Assembly: GCF_006376615.1 (NCBI RefSeq)
Contig: NZ_VEXQ01000029.1
Coordinates: 1-34,537, forward strand
Source: Buttiauxella sp. B2
Lineage (GTDB): Bacteria; Pseudomonadota; Gammaproteobacteria; Enterobacterales; Enterobacteriaceae
DNA length: 34,537 bases
Direction of reading: 5' to 3'
Made by a program: the position numbers and the translations under genes. This document shows, one piece after another, positions 19,244 through 26,736 of the stretch; position 1 is the stretch's first letter, and each line of letters starts with the position of its first letter. The notes below the pieces were generated by a model, which had not been told where the DNA came from, ran no database searches, and worked only from the letters and a program-made list of their open reading frames with translations.

Positions 19244-19570
19244 TTAGCGACGGGAAGCTAATAAAGCCCCGATGAAAATACCCACGGCGGCGCTAATGCC
19301 CACGCTCTGCCAGGGTTTGTCGCGCACATAAGTATCAGCACAGCCTACCGCATCACAAGCGGCCTGTTTAACTCGAGTGCGACCATTAAGGCGAGCACGG
19401 GTCTCTTTCAATAGAGACTCCGCTTTTTTGCGGGCGGCTTCACCTTCTTCTTTAACATCGCTACCGAACGATTTAAGAACCTCTTCGAGCGTGTCGGCCA
19501 GTTCATTCACGTCACGGTTAATATCATCAACGCCTTCATCTACATCATTTCGATTTATGCGGTTAAACAT
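19244..19570 (-). CDS. ygaM: DUF883 (ElaB/YqjD-family) membrane protein YgaM
   Basis: A 108-aa protein similar to E. coli YgaM over its whole length. The N-terminal two-thirds is a charged helical region (heptad-like, about residues 10-70), followed by a C-terminal membrane segment at about 85-105 (VGISAAVGIFIGALLAS). Relatives ElaB and YqjD bind ribosomes and anchor them to the inner membrane in stationary phase. GGGAG precedes the ATG at 19570; a longer upstream start lacks homology. Confidence 0.92.
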   Translation of the reverse strand: MFNRINRNDVDEGVDDINRDVNELADTLEEVLKSFGSDVKEEGEAARKKAESLLKETRARLNGRTRVKQAACDAVGCADTYVRDKPWQSVGISAAVGIFIGALLASRR

Positions 19571-19729
19571 TGGTTTCTCCCTTATTGCGATGTACTCCTT
19601 AGTGTAGACCATAAATTTTAGTGATGAGTCAGTTCACGCTCTTTCACGGTCTTTATGGACTAATCTGAAAGCGTTGCTAATGCTGGTTAATGTAAGGTTG
19701 CGCAGCTAAGAAGATGATGAGGAAAAAAT

Positions 19730-20071
19730 ATGTATCTACGACCTGATGAGGTGGCCCGCGTTCTTGAAAAAGCCGGTTTTACCATGGACATTGTTACGCC
19801 GAAAACGTATGGCTACCGCCGTGGTGAAAACTACGTTTATGTCAATCGTGAGGCACGCATGGGGCGAACAGCGCTGATTATTCACCCTACGTTAAAAGAA
19901 CGAAGCCAGACATTGGCTGAGCCTGCGACAGATGTTAAAACCTGCGATCACTACCAGCAATTTCCGCTCTATCTTGCTGGCGAAACTCATCAGCATTATG
20001 GTATTCCGCACGGCTTTAGTTCACGCATTGCGCTGGAACGCTACTTGTCAGGCTTGTTTGGCGAGCATTAA
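19730..20071 (+). CDS. ygaC: DUF2002 protein YgaC
   Basis: A 113-aa cytosolic protein nearly identical to E. coli YgaC ([17 protein letters not shown] at the N-terminus, then [20 protein letters not shown]). Its function is unknown; ygaC is in the Fur regulon in E. coli. GAGGA at the expected spacing precedes the ATG. The 159-bp gap to divergent ygaM would hold both promoters; no clear Fur box was found there. Confidence 0.95.
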   Translation: MYLRPDEVARVLEKAGFTMDIVTPKTYGYRRGENYVYVNREARMGRTALIIHPTLKERSQTLAEPATDVKTCDHYQQFPLYLAGETHQHYGIPHGFSSRIALERYLSGLFGEH

Positions 20072-20085
20072 TCAAAAGAGGCGTT

Positions 20086-20105
20086 GTTGCGCGTCATGGC
20101 GCAAC
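20086..20105. terminator. Hairpin between convergent ygaC and alaE
   Basis: GTTGCGC/GCGCAAC closes a 6-base loop in the 55-bp gap between the two stop codons. Neither side has a T-tract, so intrinsic termination would be weak. Confidence 0.4.
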
Positions 20106-20126
20106 GCTATCAAACTTACCGCGTGT

Positions 20127-20582
20127 TCAAACCCCAGCTTTTGCATTCCGATACCCGCTGATGCGGAATAAACGGCGGCAATAATCGAGAAAATAGCCAT
20201 ACGCTGCACCCATTATCATCGACACAATAATATTCGAGCTGACTGCTGCGGCTATTTGATTCCACTCGGCACCGACCGACCATAAAATGACGATGTATAC
20301 GGGGGACTGGAAAGTCACGTAAGCCAATATATCGGCGAGGTTTTTTGCCCAATTGGCCTGGCTGAAACGTTTGGTAAAGCGCATGAACGCATCACGATAA
20401 AAACCGTATGGCCAGGCAATCAGGATGTTTACTGGAATGGCGACCAGACGCGAAGAGAGCGATTGCTCGAAGCTCATTCCGGAGAGAAAGATCTCAATCA
20501 TCATGTTCACAACCGAGCAATACACTACCATCGCAAAGGTATCTGCGGCTGCATGGCGCAGGCGTGACTCAGGAGAAAACAT
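20127..20582 (-). CDS. alaE: L-alanine exporter AlaE
   Basis: A 151-aa inner-membrane protein with four hydrophobic segments (E. coli AlaE, formerly YgaW, is 149 aa). Conserved blocks are [54 protein letters not shown] and [12 protein letters not shown]. It exports excess L-alanine. In E. coli the next gene is stpA; here that position is empty. Confidence 0.95.
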   Translation of the reverse strand: MFSPESRLRHAAADTFAMVVYCSVVNMMIEIFLSGMSFEQSLSSRLVAIPVNILIAWPYGFYRDAFMRFTKRFSQANWAKNLADILAYVTFQSPVYIVILWSVGAEWNQIAAAVSSNIIVSMIMGAAYGYFLDYCRRLFRISGYRNAKAGV

Positions 20583-20915
20583 TATTCCAGCTCCGAATGA
20601 TAATTAGAGATATACACTGCAATTGAAGGTTAATGTCAGTTCTATTAAATGACTTGTTTGGTATGGCTAGATTATATTGCTGTATGTAATTCGACAATTA
20701 GTGATAAATTTTTATTTAAAGGCGTTTTGTCAATAAAATCCGCTAAATGAGACAGAACAGACAGCGTTTCCTGATTTTGTCGTTCCGCTATTAATTTAAT
20801 ATTAAAAATCATAGGGTTAATTTTTTCATTTAGAGCTTCTGCTTTTTGGCTATCTTACGCCATGAATATCGTTATATAATAATTTATATAACGATATGGC
20901 CTATGGGGCATTCAG
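20583..20915. promoter_or_regulatory. AT-rich gap at the stpA position, with 14-bp dyad
   Basis: A 333-bp gap without a gene, strongly AT-rich. It contains a perfect 14-bp inverted repeat ATATCGTTATATAA/TTATATAACGATAT (20866-20879/20884-20897, TAAT loop) ending 18 bases before the yghW start. The dyad contains TATAAT, so a repressor bound there would cover the -10 of yghW. The alaE promoter must lie at the left end. No trace of an stpA reading frame was seen. Confidence 0.6.
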
Positions 20916-21203
20916 GTGGATAACCATTTTGGTAAGGGATTGATGGCCGGGCTAAAAGCCCGTGAAGCTGACAGTGTCACCAGGGTGACTCGCTTCTGTT
21001 CGGACTATAAACGTGGGTTTGTGCTGGGATTCAGCCATCGTATTTCAGAGCAAACCGGTGACAGGCAACGTGCGGCATGGGAAGCCGGCGTATTAACGCG
21101 CCGCTACAATCTCGATAAAGAATTGGTCGCTGACTTCTTTAAAGAAGTTAACGCAGACACGGCAGTGAAATGTTTTTTTGCGGGATATGAAAGAGGTTAC
21201 TGA
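20916..21203 (+). CDS. yghW: DUF2623 protein, YghW homologue
   Basis: A 95-aa protein, the same length as E. coli YghW and similar throughout ([46 protein letters not shown]). Function unknown. The start is GTG, with GGGG 8-11 bases upstream. In E. coli yghW lies elsewhere, next to the hyb operon, so its presence beside alaE is a change of place. The start-proximal dyad at 20866-20897 suggests tight regulation. Confidence 0.85.
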   Translation: MDNHFGKGLMAGLKAREADSVTRVTRFCSDYKRGFVLGFSHRISEQTGDRQRAAWEAGVLTRRYNLDKELVADFFKEVNADTAVKCFFAGYERGY

Positions 21204-21280
21204 TTTTTTTAACTAATTTCCCGCGGTGCCCGGTTGTTGATAACTGGCGATGACAGGGATAGGGCATATTTTATTGGTGA

Positions 21281-21313
21281 GTTTCAGGCGGGGAAGCGCG
21301 GCCCGCCTGAAAC
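21281..21313. terminator. Long hairpin between convergent genes
   Basis: GTTTCAGGCGGG/CCCGCCTGAAAC, a perfect 12-bp stem with a 9-base loop, lies between the convergent yghW and DUF2158-like genes. No T-tract is present on either strand, so it may be an mRNA-end or REP-like element rather than an intrinsic terminator. Confidence 0.5.
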
Positions 21314-21322
21314 AGATAAAAT

Positions 21323-21502
21323 TCAGCAAACACCAAAATCATCATTTTCTTTATAAAGCGCAACGTCTTCAGCTTTTAGCGTGACAGTCTCGCCGGTCAA
21401 AATATTCTTCGGCGTACAGAACAGGGTATCTCCCTGCACATCCAGAACTTCATATTTTGGGCCACCCTTTTTAGGTTGCACAAGATCGCCTGCTTTAAAC
21501 AT
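21323..21502 (-). CDS. Small DUF2158-like (YodC-like) protein
   Basis: A 59-aa protein starting MFKAGDLVQPKKGGPKYEV, the pattern of DUF2158 small proteins (hydrophobic-x-x-GDLV-x-x-KxGGP). Its function is unknown; a small SH3-like beta barrel is likely. TGAGG lies 8 bases before the ATG at 21502, while the ATG four codons upstream has no ribosome site, so the shorter form is chosen. It has two cysteines (Cys29 in TLFCTPKN and the C-terminal residue). Confidence 0.7.
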   Translation of the reverse strand: MFKAGDLVQPKKGGPKYEVLDVQGDTLFCTPKNILTGETVTLKAEDVALYKENDDFGVC

Positions 21503-21578
21503 AATGAGCCTCATTTCATAAAGTGAAAGATATACCGTTAAACATAGTCCATCGTCGTTGGGTTTATGTCGATTTAAC

Positions 21579-22103
21579 TTAAGGTCTATTCCACGGCATT
21601 TTTGCCAGTATGCGTGCCATGCCGCAAAATCCGCTTATGCCTGCAAACACTAATCCTGCACCGACAAAACCTGATAGTAAAAAGAACCCCTGATGGACGC
21701 TAAAACCAAGCACGACGCCTGCAAGTACCAACGTTCCAGCGGCGATTTGCACTTGGCGCATTAGCGGCAGCGGTTGCGATTTATCGGCGAAAATTTCCCG
21801 CCCGTCTTTCTTCCAGGCATTTAATCCACCTTCCAGCAGTAAAACTTTTGCCGGAGCCACCGACTCAGCCAGCTTTTGTGCATTTTGCACGGTACGCATA
21901 CCAGACTGGCAATGGAAAATTACAGTATCGAAGGGATCGAATGGGCCTAGCTGGTCACCATTTTCGATAGCAGAGAGCGGTAGTAAATGTGCCTCAGCGA
22001 TATTCTCACGGGCATATTCATCACGTTCTCGGATATCAATCAGCGCAGCGCCTTGTGCCACCAGAACTTTAGCTTCTGCAGGGGAAATACTCTTAATAGT
22101 CAT
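21579..22103 (-). CDS. ygaP: Membrane-anchored rhodanese YgaP
   Basis: A 174-aa sulfurtransferase, the same length as E. coli YgaP. The rhodanese domain (residues 1-105) carries the active-site loop CQSGMR with the persulfide Cys65. Two C-terminal membrane helices at about 117-165 ([19 protein letters not shown]) are typical of YgaP. AAGGAG precedes the ATG at 22103; a longer frame to 22286 crosses a terminator and is rejected. In E. coli the gene follows the ArsR-type regulator ygaV; no ygaV is present here. Confidence 0.93.
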   Translation of the reverse strand: MTIKSISPAEAKVLVAQGAALIDIRERDEYARENIAEAHLLPLSAIENGDQLGPFDPFDTVIFHCQSGMRTVQNAQKLAESVAPAKVLLLEGGLNAWKKDGREIFADKSQPLPLMRQVQIAAGTLVLAGVVLGFSVHQGFFLLSGFVGAGLVFAGISGFCGMARILAKMPWNRP

Positions 22104-22221
22104 GCTGCTCCTTACGGGTAAAAATTTCTTCTGGCGTATCAATAATCCCCCGAATTTTGCGTAGGTGCAAATCCTCTGGACGGGCATACTCACCGTGTGG
22201 AACACGGTGGTGGTGTGGCGG
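22093..22221 (-). pseudogene. Start-less 42-codon gene remnant overlapping ygaP
   Basis: A frame on the minus strand, closed upstream by TGA at 22222-22224, reads [20 protein letters not shown], then a charged stretch, and ends in TRKEQHDY. The stop overlaps the first codons of ygaP by 11 bases, and the ygaP ribosome site lies inside it. No ATG, GTG or TTG start is usable. The protein-like composition and the operon-style overlap suggest the 3' end of a gene once coupled to ygaP, cut by a rearrangement near 22222-22246. I do not recognise the family. Confidence 0.4.
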
Positions 22222-22245
22222 TCAGCAAATAAACTAAGAAACAAT

Positions 22246-22279
22246 TTCGAGACACAAAAAAGTTCGAGACACAAAAAAG
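22246..22279. repeat. 17-bp tandem duplication
   Basis: TTCGAGACACAAAAAAG occurs twice head to tail (22246-22262 and 22263-22279) without mismatch. The second copy runs into the terminator stem at 22279. Repeat-slippage or a rearrangement at the terminator is the likely origin. Confidence 0.9.
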
Positions 22280-22309
22280 CCCGCATAACTTTCGCGATGC
22301 GGGCTTTTT
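22273..22309. terminator. Terminator A, downstream of the RIO kinase gene
   Basis: GCCCGCAT/ATGCGGGC (22279-22286/22297-22304), flanked by AAAAAA and TTTTT, reads as an intrinsic terminator on both strands. On the minus strand it lies 57 bases after the RIO kinase stop. It is closely related to the hairpins at 23400-23425 and 31319-31344. Confidence 0.9.
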
Positions 22310-22365
22310 ACGTCATCAAATGATACGGATAATCACTGACGGAAAGATTGGCTTATATCGCTCAA

Positions 22366-23226
22366 TCATTCGTATTCATTGTCGCGTTCTTTGGCTGCCC
22401 GCTGGCGATCGTAATATTCATCTTCTGCGGTAATGATTTCATCCATCAGTGAATCCATATCCACATCATGGACCTCTTCGACGAAAAGACCGGTTAGCAG
22501 TGTTTCCGGCGTTAATTTTCCGTCTTCATATAACGCCCAGATTTCTTTCGCATACCGAGTTTGCAATAGTTGCGGGGCGAACTGGCCATAGTATGCAGTG
22601 ATGTTATTCACATCACGTTCAAACATTGATTCAGCATGGTTGTTTGCGGCGGCGTCTACGGCTTGCGGCAAGTCGATAATGACAGGCCCTTGCGCATCGA
22701 GCAGCACGTTAAACTCTGATAAATCACCATGCACAATACCTGCGCACAACATGCGTACGATATTGCGGATCATGGTATCGAAATCAGCAACGGCCGTTTC
22801 TTCCGTTAAAACCACATCACTAAGACGTGGCGCAACCGCACCTTCCGCATCTGTGACCAGTTCCATCAGTAACACGCCGTCAATGCACATATAGGGCTGT
22901 GGTACGCGTACCCCGACGTTAGCAAGACGGAACAGCGCATCGACTTCCGCCGTTTGCCAGGATTCTTCTTGTTGTTTACGTCCGAATTTTGAGCCTTTTT
23001 GCATCGCACGGGAGTTACGGGTATTGCGGACTTTACGTCCTTCCTGATACTGCACAGCCTGCTTAAAGCTACGTTGCGTGGCTTCTTTGTACACTTTGGC
23101 ACAATGGATTTTCCCACCGCATAAAACGGTGTAAACATCGGCTTCTTTACCGCTTTTCAGTCGTTGGAGTACATCGTCGATAAGACCATCGTCGACCAGC
23201 GGCTGGATTCTATTTGGGATTTTCAT
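22366..23226 (-). CDS. RIO1-type serine protein kinase
   Basis: A 286-aa RIO-family atypical kinase. It has a flexible nucleotide loop SGKEADVY at residues 25-32, ATP-binding Lys44 in CAKVYKE, the catalytic loop HGDLSEFN at 166-173 (catalytic Asp168), and the metal-binding Asp185 in IIDLPQ. The hinge is MELV. The C-terminal tail is highly acidic, then ends in Arg/Glu-rich residues. RIO kinases are universal in archaea and eukaryotes (ribosome maturation) but patchy in bacteria, where the substrate is unknown. The gene stands alone between terminator A and terminator B. Confidence 0.93.
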   Translation of the reverse strand: MKIPNRIQPLVDDGLIDDVLQRLKSGKEADVYTVLCGGKIHCAKVYKEATQRSFKQAVQYQEGRKVRNTRNSRAMQKGSKFGRKQQEESWQTAEVDALFRLANVGVRVPQPYMCIDGVLLMELVTDAEGAVAPRLSDVVLTEETAVADFDTMIRNIVRMLCAGIVHGDLSEFNVLLDAQGPVIIDLPQAVDAAANNHAESMFERDVNNITAYYGQFAPQLLQTRYAKEIWALYEDGKLTPETLLTGLFVEEVHDVDMDSLMDEIITAEDEYYDRQRAAKERDNEYE

Positions 23227-23359
23227 GCGGCTTTATACCTTATTTCAGCTACTTTTCGTACCCCAAACACAGGCAGTGATGATGGAAAAATAAGGCTGTA
23301 TTTTAGAGGAATTGGAGCTAAACACGTAACTGCATGTATTTAATTACTTGTTTGGTTGT

Positions 23360-23428
23360 GTGCCTGAAAGGTTTGGCTTCGACTTGGGGACACAAAAAAG
23401 CCTGCAATGCTTTCGCTATGCGGGCTTT
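23360..23428 (+). repeat. Direct repeat B (left flank of fimbrial module)
   Basis: Starts GTGCCTGAAAGGTTTGGCTT and ends in the terminator-like hairpin preceded by GGGACACAAAAAAG. The copy at 31251-31344 in the same orientation shares the blocks GTGCCTRAAAGGTT, TTGGCTTCG, GGGACA and CACAAAAAAGCC, with an insertion in the middle. The two copies bracket the LuxR-PilZ-fimbrial-EAL genes. Confidence 0.55.
23394..23428 (-). terminator. Terminator B, downstream of the PilZ-LuxR operon
   Basis: GCCTGCA/TGCGGGC (23400-23406/23419-23425, one wobble pair) is followed on the minus strand by TTTTTT. It lies 112 bases after the LuxR-type stop. The 314-bp gap 23227-23540 holds no supported gene besides this element. 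Confidence 0.8.
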
Positions 23429-23540
23429 CGATTTTATCCCAATGCCATATCGCCTTTTAACGGTTGTCGCCGAACAGGCAATCAAAACTGGATGACTGAC
23501 AGATAGACGTTGCCCATTAAACGTCCTTGCTCCGGATACC

Positions 23541-24143
23541 TCAGAATGCGAACGAGAGGAATCCATTAAGGTTTTGATAAAGCTGTGCGCTGTTGCGAAA
23601 TCCTAATTTACGTACAGCGTTCATCTTATGGCACTGCGCTGTTTTGTAGTTGATGGCCAGCTGCTGCGACACGTGGAGAATATCTGAACCCTGAAGCAGC
23701 AAGCGCAGAATGTTCTTTTCCATCTGCGTCAGTTTGCCGTGCGCCGTTGGTTTATTTCCCAGGTAGCCAGGAGAACCAGGGTCCACCACCATCTGAAGCA
23801 GGGTTTCATGCAATTGTATCAGCTGGGCATCGTCGGCAATCATCTTAACATGGTGCACCAACAATTCCGGTACCAGTGATTCATGCTGGTGTTTCAATAC
23901 CAACGCAACCTGCTTTCCCCTAACATCTTCAACATGATTATTGAGCCAGAGGATTTTTTCTTTAGGAGAATAATGACTGTCCAGGAGGCTAATTAGCAGC
24001 GGTACAGTAGCGTCAGTCTCTAGCATAAACTGGACCTCTGCCATCGTACTCACAAAGATTGGCTCCAGCCCTGAATCGGCAATCGCCGAACGAAGGCCTG
24101 CCCCCATGAAATCCATGGCGCTCCAGACGATAATCTTTTTCAT
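23541..24143 (-). CDS. LuxR-type transcription factor, MrkI-like
   Basis: A 200-aa protein with a C-terminal LuxR/GerE helix-turn-helix at about residues 135-190 (LTQMEKNILRLLLQGSDILH, then VSQQLAINYKTAQCHKMNAV). The N-terminal half resembles a receiver fold without clear phosphoacceptor context. It follows a PilZ gene by 42 bases, the same pairing as mrkH-mrkI in Klebsiella, where MrkI partners MrkH in activating type 3 fimbriae. No symbol is given because the sequence is divergent. It is probably an activator of the adjacent fimbrial operon (inference). Confidence 0.82.
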   Translation of the reverse strand: MKKIIVWSAMDFMGAGLRSAIADSGLEPIFVSTMAEVQFMLETDATVPLLISLLDSHYSPKEKILWLNNHVEDVRGKQVALVLKHQHESLVPELLVHHVKMIADDAQLIQLHETLLQMVVDPGSPGYLGNKPTAHGKLTQMEKNILRLLLQGSDILHVSQQLAINYKTAQCHKMNAVRKLGFRNSAQLYQNLNGFLSFAF

Positions 24144-24185
24144 CGGTGCTATTTCTCTTTACACAGGAAAAGCCAGCGGCCGCCC

Positions 24186-24887
24186 TTATAATCGGTGCAG
24201 TCGCTTCTCTTCAAGGAGTAATTTAACAATGATATTGTCCAGTTTTCGCAGTGAACTTTCCGTCATTCGCTTGAACTGGCAGGATAGATGAAGGCAATTT
24301 CGATAGTTTTCATTGTCCATGGTTTCTTTTATTGGCTCTACGTTGATCACATGGAGATTAGAAACTAAAGTGCCTATATCATTAAAATCAAATTCAACGT
24401 TGCGTAATGTTGTGCCGCGCAGCGAATTGATACGTTCATCATTTTCAACAATTAACGCGCAGCCACCGTGGGATATATCCTTAATCTTATAGTGGTATTT
24501 ACGCCCGTCATTAAACTTGCCGTAACACTGAAAGTTATGCTTGTTTGCCAGATATAAACGCATATGCATTCGCCGTTGTGTAACATTGATCTTCTCGGGA
24601 AAAAAGACGTATAAACAATTAATGTTATTAACGGTTACGGCTTGTGCTTTTGTCGTTTTAAAATCATATTTACCGTTGTCATCCTTGATAACAAAGCTCA
24701 AGAAATCGCGCTTGTTCGCCAGTTCTTCGTTCCATGGGATAAAGAATCCTGCCGAATCTATTTTCTGAATACGGCTGGCAAATACTCTATTTCTGACCTG
24801 GATGTCGACCCGGCTTTTCTTTTTTACTGCCTCTCGTACAATCGCAATGATTTCAAACAAGTCATGTTTGACGTAGGCCTCATCCAT
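24186..24887 (-). CDS. PilZ-domain c-di-GMP receptor, MrkH-like transcription regulator
   Basis: A 233-aa protein (Klebsiella MrkH is 234 aa). An N-terminal YcgR-like domain spans about 1-100. The PilZ domain has the c-di-GMP motifs RxxxR (Arg106-MHM-Arg110, in QRRMHMRLYL) and DxSxxG (Asp137-Ser139-Gly142, in KDISHGGCAL). MrkH binds DNA upstream of mrkA when loaded with c-di-GMP, and similarity in both domains supports the same role here. Divergent from the pilin gene across a 564-bp gap. Lysine/arginine-rich helices lie at both ends. Confidence 0.85.
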   Translation of the reverse strand: MDEAYVKHDLFEIIAIVREAVKKKSRVDIQVRNRVFASRIQKIDSAGFFIPWNEELANKRDFLSFVIKDDNGKYDFKTTKAQAVTVNNINCLYVFFPEKINVTQRRMHMRLYLANKHNFQCYGKFNDGRKYHYKIKDISHGGCALIVENDERINSLRGTTLRNVEFDFNDIGTLVSNLHVINVEPIKETMDNENYRNCLHLSCQFKRMTESSLRKLDNIIVKLLLEEKRLHRL

Positions 24888-25451
24888 TTTGTAATTGTCC
24901 TTTTGATACTAATCTCAGCGTTTAATAATAACGACAGGAGTATCTGAAAAATAATTGATTTTTACTGGATATATCATCAGATATTAACCTGGTGTAATAA
25001 TGCCCTTGCGTTAATAACATCATGAATGGCTTATTGGTTTTCCGGTTATGAATGTAGCATAAAATTCCAAAATAAAACAAATATTAAGAATAAGAACCTT
25101 GTTTGGTTAGGTTTGCTAATGATTGGTTTTGTTAATGGTAAAAAACACAGAATGTAAGGCTACTTTGATGGTGGATTACTTAAGTAAAACAATAGTTAAC
25201 GATTTTATCTCTCATTTCGCACTGAAATATAGCCATTAGCTGAACACAAATTTATCCCTAAAGTAAATGTAACGATCTATTAATTCCTGTTAATTAAGTC
25301 GTGAAAACAATCAATCCAGTAAAACTCTTAGTGTAAATTTCCCTCGCCCAATCAGTCCAGCAGGATGTAGTTGATTGAGCATTTCCATTAATAACCCCAG
25401 GCATCTATTTGCCTACTAATCGTTATTATCTAATCAGTACATGGAGTCACA
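24888..25451. promoter_or_regulatory. AT-rich control region between pilZ and pilin genes
   Basis: A 564-bp gap without a supported gene. It must hold the divergent promoters of the PilZ-LuxR operon and the fimbrial operon. A short dyad ATATC/GATAT (24971-24975/24980-24984) and several TTAATAA/TTAATTAA tracts (near 25010 and 25280-25297) are visible. I did not find an exact TATCAA pair of the type described as the MrkH box, nor a confident -35/-10 pair for the pilin gene. A long, AT-rich leader is typical of H-NS-silenced fimbrial operons. Confidence 0.5.
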
Positions 25452-25976
25452 ATGAAGAAGATTTTACTGCCTGCCGCTGCACTGCTCCTGTCAGCAACAG
25501 CGTTGAATGCCTATGCAGTAAATGGCAGGGTCGAATTCACGGGTGAGATCGTAAAATCCACCTGTAACGTAGTTTCTGGCGATCAAGATAAACAAGTTTT
25601 CATCGGTAAGTATCCAACAACTGCATTTGCCAACGTCGGTGACGTAACAGCTTCTAAAGCATTCACCATTGGGCTTGAAAAATGTGAAGCTGGCGATTAT
25701 TCCATGCGTTTCGATGGCCCGACTGTTGCCGGTCACTCTAACCTGCTGTCCGTTGATGTTGCTCAGGGTGTAGGTATCGAAATTCTTGATAACAATGAAA
25801 AAGTCATCCCGATCAACCAGTCTGCTGATGCGGGATCCCCGTGGGTCAATATCACGCCTTCTGCAGGAAGCGATGGTACTGCCACATTCAATCTGAAAGC
25901 GCGCTACAAATCTTTCGATACCGTACAGGCTGGTACTGCAAACGCGAATGCCAATTTTACCATCGAATACAAATAA
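25452..25976 (+). CDS. Major fimbrial subunit (chaperone-usher pilin)
   Basis: A 174-aa pilin. Signal peptide at about 1-22 (cleavage after LNAYA), then a donor strand (VNGRVEFTGEIV), the conserved cysteine pair Cys38 (STCNVV) and Cys78 (LEKCEAG), and the penultimate-tyrosine C-terminal beta-zipper motif FTIEYK read by the chaperone. GGAG lies 6 bases before the ATG. It is shorter than Klebsiella MrkA (202 aa) and nearer the type 1/long-polar pilin pattern, so no mrkA symbol is given. It is first in the four-gene structural operon. Confidence 0.92.
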   Translation: MKKILLPAAALLLSATALNAYAVNGRVEFTGEIVKSTCNVVSGDQDKQVFIGKYPTTAFANVGDVTASKAFTIGLEKCEAGDYSMRFDGPTVAGHSNLLSVDVAQGVGIEILDNNEKVIPINQSADAGSPWVNITPSAGSDGTATFNLKARYKSFDTVQAGTANANANFTIEYK

Positions 25977-25995
25977 GCCACGGAATATTGAATCT

Positions 25996-26011
25996 GGACC
26001 ATGGATGGTCC
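25996..26011 (+). promoter_or_regulatory. Dyad after the pilin gene
   Basis: GGACCATGGATGGTCC is a short inverted repeat (7-bp arms, GG centre) 19 bases after the pilin stop and 23 before the chaperone start. Hairpins here commonly stabilise pilin mRNA or reduce read-through so that pilin outnumbers chaperone and usher. No T-tract follows. Confidence 0.5.
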
Positions 26012-26034
26012 GCGTGAATAATCGGATTGAGTAA

Positions 26035-26715
26035 ATGAAAAAGCGACTGGCATCATTATTACTTCTTTTATCTCTACAGGCTTCTGCGGGAATTCAGGTT
26101 GGTGAAACCCGGGTTATTTATAATGGCAACCAAAAATCTGCCGCCCTGTCTATTCACAATGACACCGATGAAACCTGGATGGTGCAGACCTGGCTTGATA
26201 ATGGCGATGCCAGCAAAACGCCAGGTAATTTACCCATGCAGGTTATCCCGCCAATTCTGAAACTGGCAGGAAATAAAGACGCCATTCTGCGCTTTATTTA
26301 TTCCGGCAACGGCCTGCCGACTGACAGGGAATCCGTTTACTGGATTAACGTTCAGGAAATACCACCTTCAGCCAAACAAGAAAACGTAATGCAAATAGCG
26401 GTTCGCACTCGTGTGAAACTCTTTTATCGCCCAACCGCGGTAAAAACAACACTTCTGAAAGAAGCCGAAGCTCTCACCTGGCGCAAACAAGATAATGACC
26501 TTGTGGTCACTAATAACGGCCCATTACACGTCACTTTTGGTGTACTGACCCTCAAAGGCAGCAGCGGTAAAACCTGGAAAACCGAAGCCGATATGGTGAA
26601 GCCGATGGCTTCTCTGCGTATTGCGCTACCTGCGTCTGCGGCCAATAGCCTGTCATTTACTTTCATCAATGATTATGGCGGCCACACAGAAATAAAAGAT
26701 GCACGCATTAAATAA
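26035..26715 (+). CDS. Periplasmic fimbrial chaperone
   Basis: A 226-aa PapD-like chaperone. Signal peptide at about 1-19 (cleavage near ASAG), then two Ig-like domains. Family blocks include ETRVIYNGNQKSAALSIHND with the pilin-anchoring Arg, ESVYWINVQEIPPSAKQ, and the RVKLFYRP strand with the second anchoring Lys. The short F1-G1 loop (NVQEIPP to NVMQIAV) places it in the FGS group. It caps pilin subunits and delivers them to the usher encoded next. The start ATG follows a weak GGATTGAG. Confidence 0.95.
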   Translation: MKKRLASLLLLLSLQASAGIQVGETRVIYNGNQKSAALSIHNDTDETWMVQTWLDNGDASKTPGNLPMQVIPPILKLAGNKDAILRFIYSGNGLPTDRESVYWINVQEIPPSAKQENVMQIAVRTRVKLFYRPTAVKTTLLKEAEALTWRKQDNDLVVTNNGPLHVTFGVLTLKGSSGKTWKTEADMVKPMASLRIALPASAANSLSFTFINDYGGHTEIKDARIK

Positions 26716-26736
26716 TTCAGCTTAGGAATGAATAGC

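Noticed and set aside
22104-22286. N-terminal extension of YgaP to 22286
   Set aside because: It would start inside terminator A and the tandem repeat; the ATG at 22103 has AAGGAG and matches the family N-terminus.
23318-23566. 82-codon minus-strand frame between the LuxR-type and RIO genes
   Set aside because: It runs through terminator B and the direct repeat and has no protein-like conservation that I can recognise.
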